Shown one piece after another: positions 5,164 to 7,494 of a stretch of DNA of 7,494 nucleotides. A program made the translations under genes and the position numbers. The notes below the pieces were generated by a model, which saw nothing but the letters and a program-made list of their open reading frames with translations, was not told the origin of the DNA and did not search any database. Source of the DNA: Candidatus Acidiferrales bacterium (GTDB taxonomy: Bacteria > Acidobacteriota > Terriglobia > Acidoferrales > UBA7541); contig JASHYE010000516.1 in assembly GCA_030043155.1 (NCBI GenBank), positions 1 through 7,494 on the forward strand. The letters are read 5' to 3'. Position 1 is the first letter of the stretch. Every line of letters starts with the position of its first letter.

Positions 5164-6276
5164 TCAGGCGCGGGAATTGAAGAAGAGCATGCGATCTTCC
5201 GAGACGAGAGATCGAATGGGGATCGCGAAATAAACAGTGGTCCCCGGCGAAATGTTGCTGAGGCGAAACTCGCCGGAAAGCTCCTTCACGCGCTGGCGCA
5301 TTCCGGCGATGCCTACGCCAATGCTCCCGGCACGAAATTCGGCCGTGGCCGCGGTGATGCCCACGCCATCGTCTCTCACCATACAGGTAACTTGTCCATC
5401 TCTCTTTGTCAGCGTGACCGACGTCTTGCTCGCCTTCGAATGGCGGAAGACATTGGTGAGCGCCTCCTGAATAACGCGAAAGACCGCTTTCTCCACATCC
5501 GGCGTTAACCGAGGAAAGTCCCTGGGCTCAATCTCGAGACAAACTTCGATGCCGCTGCGCTTGTTGAGACCGTCGAGATACCACTGCAAGGCGGAGGACA
5601 AGCCCACTTCGTCCAACATCGGAGGGTGCAAGAGATGGGACATGCTGCGAACTTGCTGGATAGCGTGATCAATGATGGATGAGGCTTCGACGGCAGCGCG
5701 CGCAGCGGCGGAAGGCGCGGCGCCCTCGGTGTCAACTCCGTCGAGGATCATTTTTGCCGCGGCGAGATCCTGGCCGAGACTGTCATGCAGCTCACGCGCT
5801 ATGCGGCGGCGCTCCTCATCCTGTGCGGCGATAATGCTGGCGGAAAGAGAGCGCAGCTCGGCATTGAGAGCTTCCAGTTGGAGCGCATTGCGGTGCAGCT
5901 CTGCAAAAATGCTCACTTTGGCACGCAGCAATTCAGGATTCACGGGAACGGAAATGTAGTCAACGGCACCGCGTTCATATCCCTTCAGACGATCGAGATC
6001 GGTGAGATGCACGGCGGAAATGAAAATAATGGCGATCTTTTGAAAACGAGGGTGCTGGCGAATCATGTCAGCGAGCTCGAAGCCGTCGAGCTCGGGCATG
6101 CTGACGTCCAAAAGAACAACAGCAATATCATTTTTAAGCAACTGCTCGAGCGCCTCTTTGCCTGAGTTGGCTTTGATGAGGTTTTCATCCAGCTCGGCAA
6201 GAATCGCTTCGTAGGTGAGCAGCTTCGCGGGCTGGTCATCCACCATCAAAATGTTCACTTTTTCGTGTGGTGTCAT
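5164..6276 (-). CDS. Receiver-HisKA_3 sensor histidine kinase (HPK7/NarX-DegS type)
   Basis: A 370-residue cytoplasmic protein with no membrane segment. Residues 7-125 are a receiver domain with acidic Asp13/Asp14, phospho-acceptor Asp57 in LLDVSMPELDG, and Ser87. The usual switch lysine before the conserved Pro is Val110 (YISVPVN). Residues 121-150 form a probable signalling coiled coil. HisKA_3 follows, with DEERRRIARELHDSLGQ and phospho-acceptor His164. The HATPase domain has the N-box EALTNVFRH (Asn275), the G1 box DDGVG (302-306) and a G2 region GSIGVGIAGM (317-326). HPK7 kinases usually phosphorylate NarL/LuxR-type regulators; none is present here. The receiver would let an upstream partner control the kinase. 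The gene starts 27 bases after the triple-receiver gene on the same strand, suggesting an operon. No strong Shine-Dalgarno is seen before the ATG at 6276, but homology begins immediately after it. Confidence 0.93.
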   Translation of the reverse strand: MTPHEKVNILMVDDQPAKLLTYEAILAELDENLIKANSGKEALEQLLKNDIAVVLLDVSMPELDGFELADMIRQHPRFQKIAIIFISAVHLTDLDRLKGYERGAVDYISVPVNPELLRAKVSIFAELHRNALQLEALNAELRSLSASIIAAQDEERRRIARELHDSLGQDLAAAKMILDGVDTEGAAPSAAARAAVEASSIIDHAIQQVRSMSHLLHPPMLDEVGLSSALQWYLDGLNKRSGIEVCLEIEPRDFPRLTPDVEKAVFRVIQEALTNVFRHSKASKTSVTLTKRDGQVTCMVRDDGVGITAATAEFRAGSIGVGIAGMRQRVKELSGEFRLSNISPGTTVYFAIPIRSLVSEDRMLFFNSRA

Positions 6277-6303
6277 TCGTTGGCCGCCGGTCTCTGTGAG
6301 CCC

Positions 6304-7494
6304 CTACCTATGAAGCCACATACGCAAAGCGGATAGCAACTGCTCCGTATTGACAGGCTTTGCGAGGTATTCAGAAGCACCGGCCTCCAGGCACTTCTCA
6401 CGGTCGCCTTTCATAGCCTTGGCAGTGAGAGCGATGATGGGCAAGCGGCGCAGAGAGGCATTCGAACGGATCACCTGCATCGTCTGGTAGCCGTCCATCT
6501 CCGGCATCATGATGTCCATGAGCACGATGGCGATCTCAGGAGTGGACTCGAGCGTCGCGACAGCCTCGCGGCCCGTACCGGCGGTCAACACGGTCATTCC
6601 GCGGCGTTCGAGAACGCTGCTGAGTGCGAAAATATTGCGGACATCGTCGTCCACAACGAGAACTTTCTTTCCGACCAGCGCTTCATCGGAACGGTGCAGG
6701 CGATCAAGCATCCGCTGCTTCTCAACAGGAAGATCGGTGACGACGCGATGCAAAAACAGCGCCGTTTCATCGAGGAGGCGCTCCGGCGATTCGACGCCTT
6801 TGACCACCACACTGCGGGCGAGCGTATGGAGCCGGGCGTCCTCTTCCGGCGAGAGCTCTTTACCTGTGAAGACCACGACTGGCAATTCGCACAGAGCTGG
6901 ACTGTCACGGAGAGAGTCGAGCACGTCGAACCCAGACATGTCGGGCAGCCGAAGGTCCAGAACCATGCAGTCGAAGGACTCGCCGCTCACGGCATTGAGT
7001 GCCTCCGCCCCAGTAGAGACAACGGTAACGTCAATATCTTCGTGACCGAGCAGTTCTCGAACACTGAGCTGCTCAGCAGGATTGTCCTCCACGATGAGCA
7101 GGCGTTTCTGGCGCGGAGATGAATAACTCTTGATGCGCTCAAGGGCGCCCTGAACACCCTCAGCCGTTACAGGTTTGGTAAGGAACGCGAAAGCGCCGCG
7201 GGTGAGGCCGTGCTGACGATCTTCGTCAAGCGTGAGCATCTGGACAGGGATGTGGCGCGTTGCGGGATCTTGTTTCAGATGATTCAAGACGGTCCACCCA
7301 AGCATGTCGGGCAGAAAAACATCGAGAGAAACTGCGCTTGGATGGTATTCGCGCGCAAGCGAGAGTGCCTGAGCGCCGCGATGGGCGATCAGGATTTTGA
7401 ATCCCGCATCGCGAGCCAGATCACGCAGGACGCGAGCGTAATGGGGATCATCCTCGACGATGAGCAGAATGGAATCTTCAGGCGCGAGATCGTC
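6304..7494 (-). CDS. Triple-receiver C-terminal part of a probable hybrid histidine kinase (5' end outside window)
   Basis: The frame is open from the right edge to the TAG at 6304, giving 396 residues of a longer protein; an internal Met at 7305 is not the start, because it falls inside the first receiver domain. In partial numbering, receiver 1 (about 9-121) has Asp15/Asp16, phospho-acceptor Asp58, Thr88 and Lys107-Pro. Receiver 2 (about 130-250) has Glu136/Asp137, Asp180 in VLDLRLPDMSG, Thr210 and Lys232 followed by Gly instead of Pro. Receiver 3 (about 277-391) is fully canonical: Asp282-284, Asp327 in LMDIMMPEMDG, Thr357 and Lys379-Pro. All three can probably be phosphorylated. The arrangement, ending directly after receiver 3 with no output domain, resembles the C-terminus of large HAMP/GAF hybrid kinases with three receivers. 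The HisKA and HATPase core would then lie upstream, beyond the window. It is probably co-transcribed with the kinase gene that follows. Confidence 0.9.
   Translation of the reverse strand, partial: DDLAPEDSILLIVEDDPHYARVLRDLARDAGFKILIAHRGAQALSLAREYHPSAVSLDVFLPDMLGWTVLNHLKQDPATRHIPVQMLTLDEDRQHGLTRGAFAFLTKPVTAEGVQGALERIKSYSSPRQKRLLIVEDNPAEQLSVRELLGHEDIDVTVVSTGAEALNAVSGESFDCMVLDLRLPDMSGFDVLDSLRDSPALCELPVVVFTGKELSPEEDARLHTLARSVVVKGVESPERLLDETALFLHRVVTDLPVEKQRMLDRLHRSDEALVGKKVLVVDDDVRNIFALSSVLERRGMTVLTAGTGREAVATLESTPEIAIVLMDIMMPEMDGYQTMQVIRSNASLRRLPIIALTAKAMKGDREKCLEAGASEYLAKPVNTEQLLSALRMWLHR

Noticed and set aside
7303..7305. ATG at 7305 as the start of the receiver protein
   Set aside because: The frame continues upstream to the window edge and encodes the first half of receiver 1, including its acidic pocket and phospho-acceptor Asp, so the true start lies outside.

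Overview
The window reads as a chromosomal stretch from a moderately GC-rich, Gram-negative-type bacterium. Three products carry Sec signal peptides, and one of these looks like an outer-membrane beta-barrel. The best guess is a soil member of the Acidobacteriota. That rests on memory of similar HP/NP-repeat exported proteins, three-receiver hybrid kinases and receiver-HisKA_3 kinases in that phylum, and no search was possible. I see no mobile element, CRISPR array, tRNA or rRNA.

Left block, minus strand (1-1909): a complete NAD(P)-dependent aldehyde dehydrogenase with all catalytic residues and a strong GGAGG ribosome-binding site. Six bases after its stop begins a second minus-strand gene for an exported protein of unknown function, which runs off the left edge. 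A candidate sigma-70 promoter and a 14-bp palindrome precede the dehydrogenase.

Divergent intergenic region (1910-2278): the leftward promoter lies near 1955-1984. A good -24/-12 (sigma-54-type) match lies at 2162-2177 and reads rightward, with a cluster of TACTAA elements just upstream of it.

Central block, plus strand (2279-5139): two exported proteins. The first has 602 residues and contains seven copies of an exactly 62-residue repeat built on regularly spaced His/Asn-Pro motifs. The second is a 303-residue probable outer-membrane beta-barrel. They are 140 bases apart, with a strong GNRA-capped hairpin between them, and may form one unit. This pair is the least conventional part of the window.

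Right block, minus strand (5164-7494): two signalling genes that converge on the central block with a 24-base gap. First transcribed is the C-terminal part of a protein with three consecutive receiver domains, probably the tail of a hybrid histidine kinase whose kinase core lies off the right edge. It is followed 27 bases later by a receiver-HisKA_3-HATPase sensor kinase. They probably form one phospho-signalling module; no DNA-binding output domain is in view.

The repeat protein is the main candidate for something undescribed. The enzymes and kinases look like good examples of known families.
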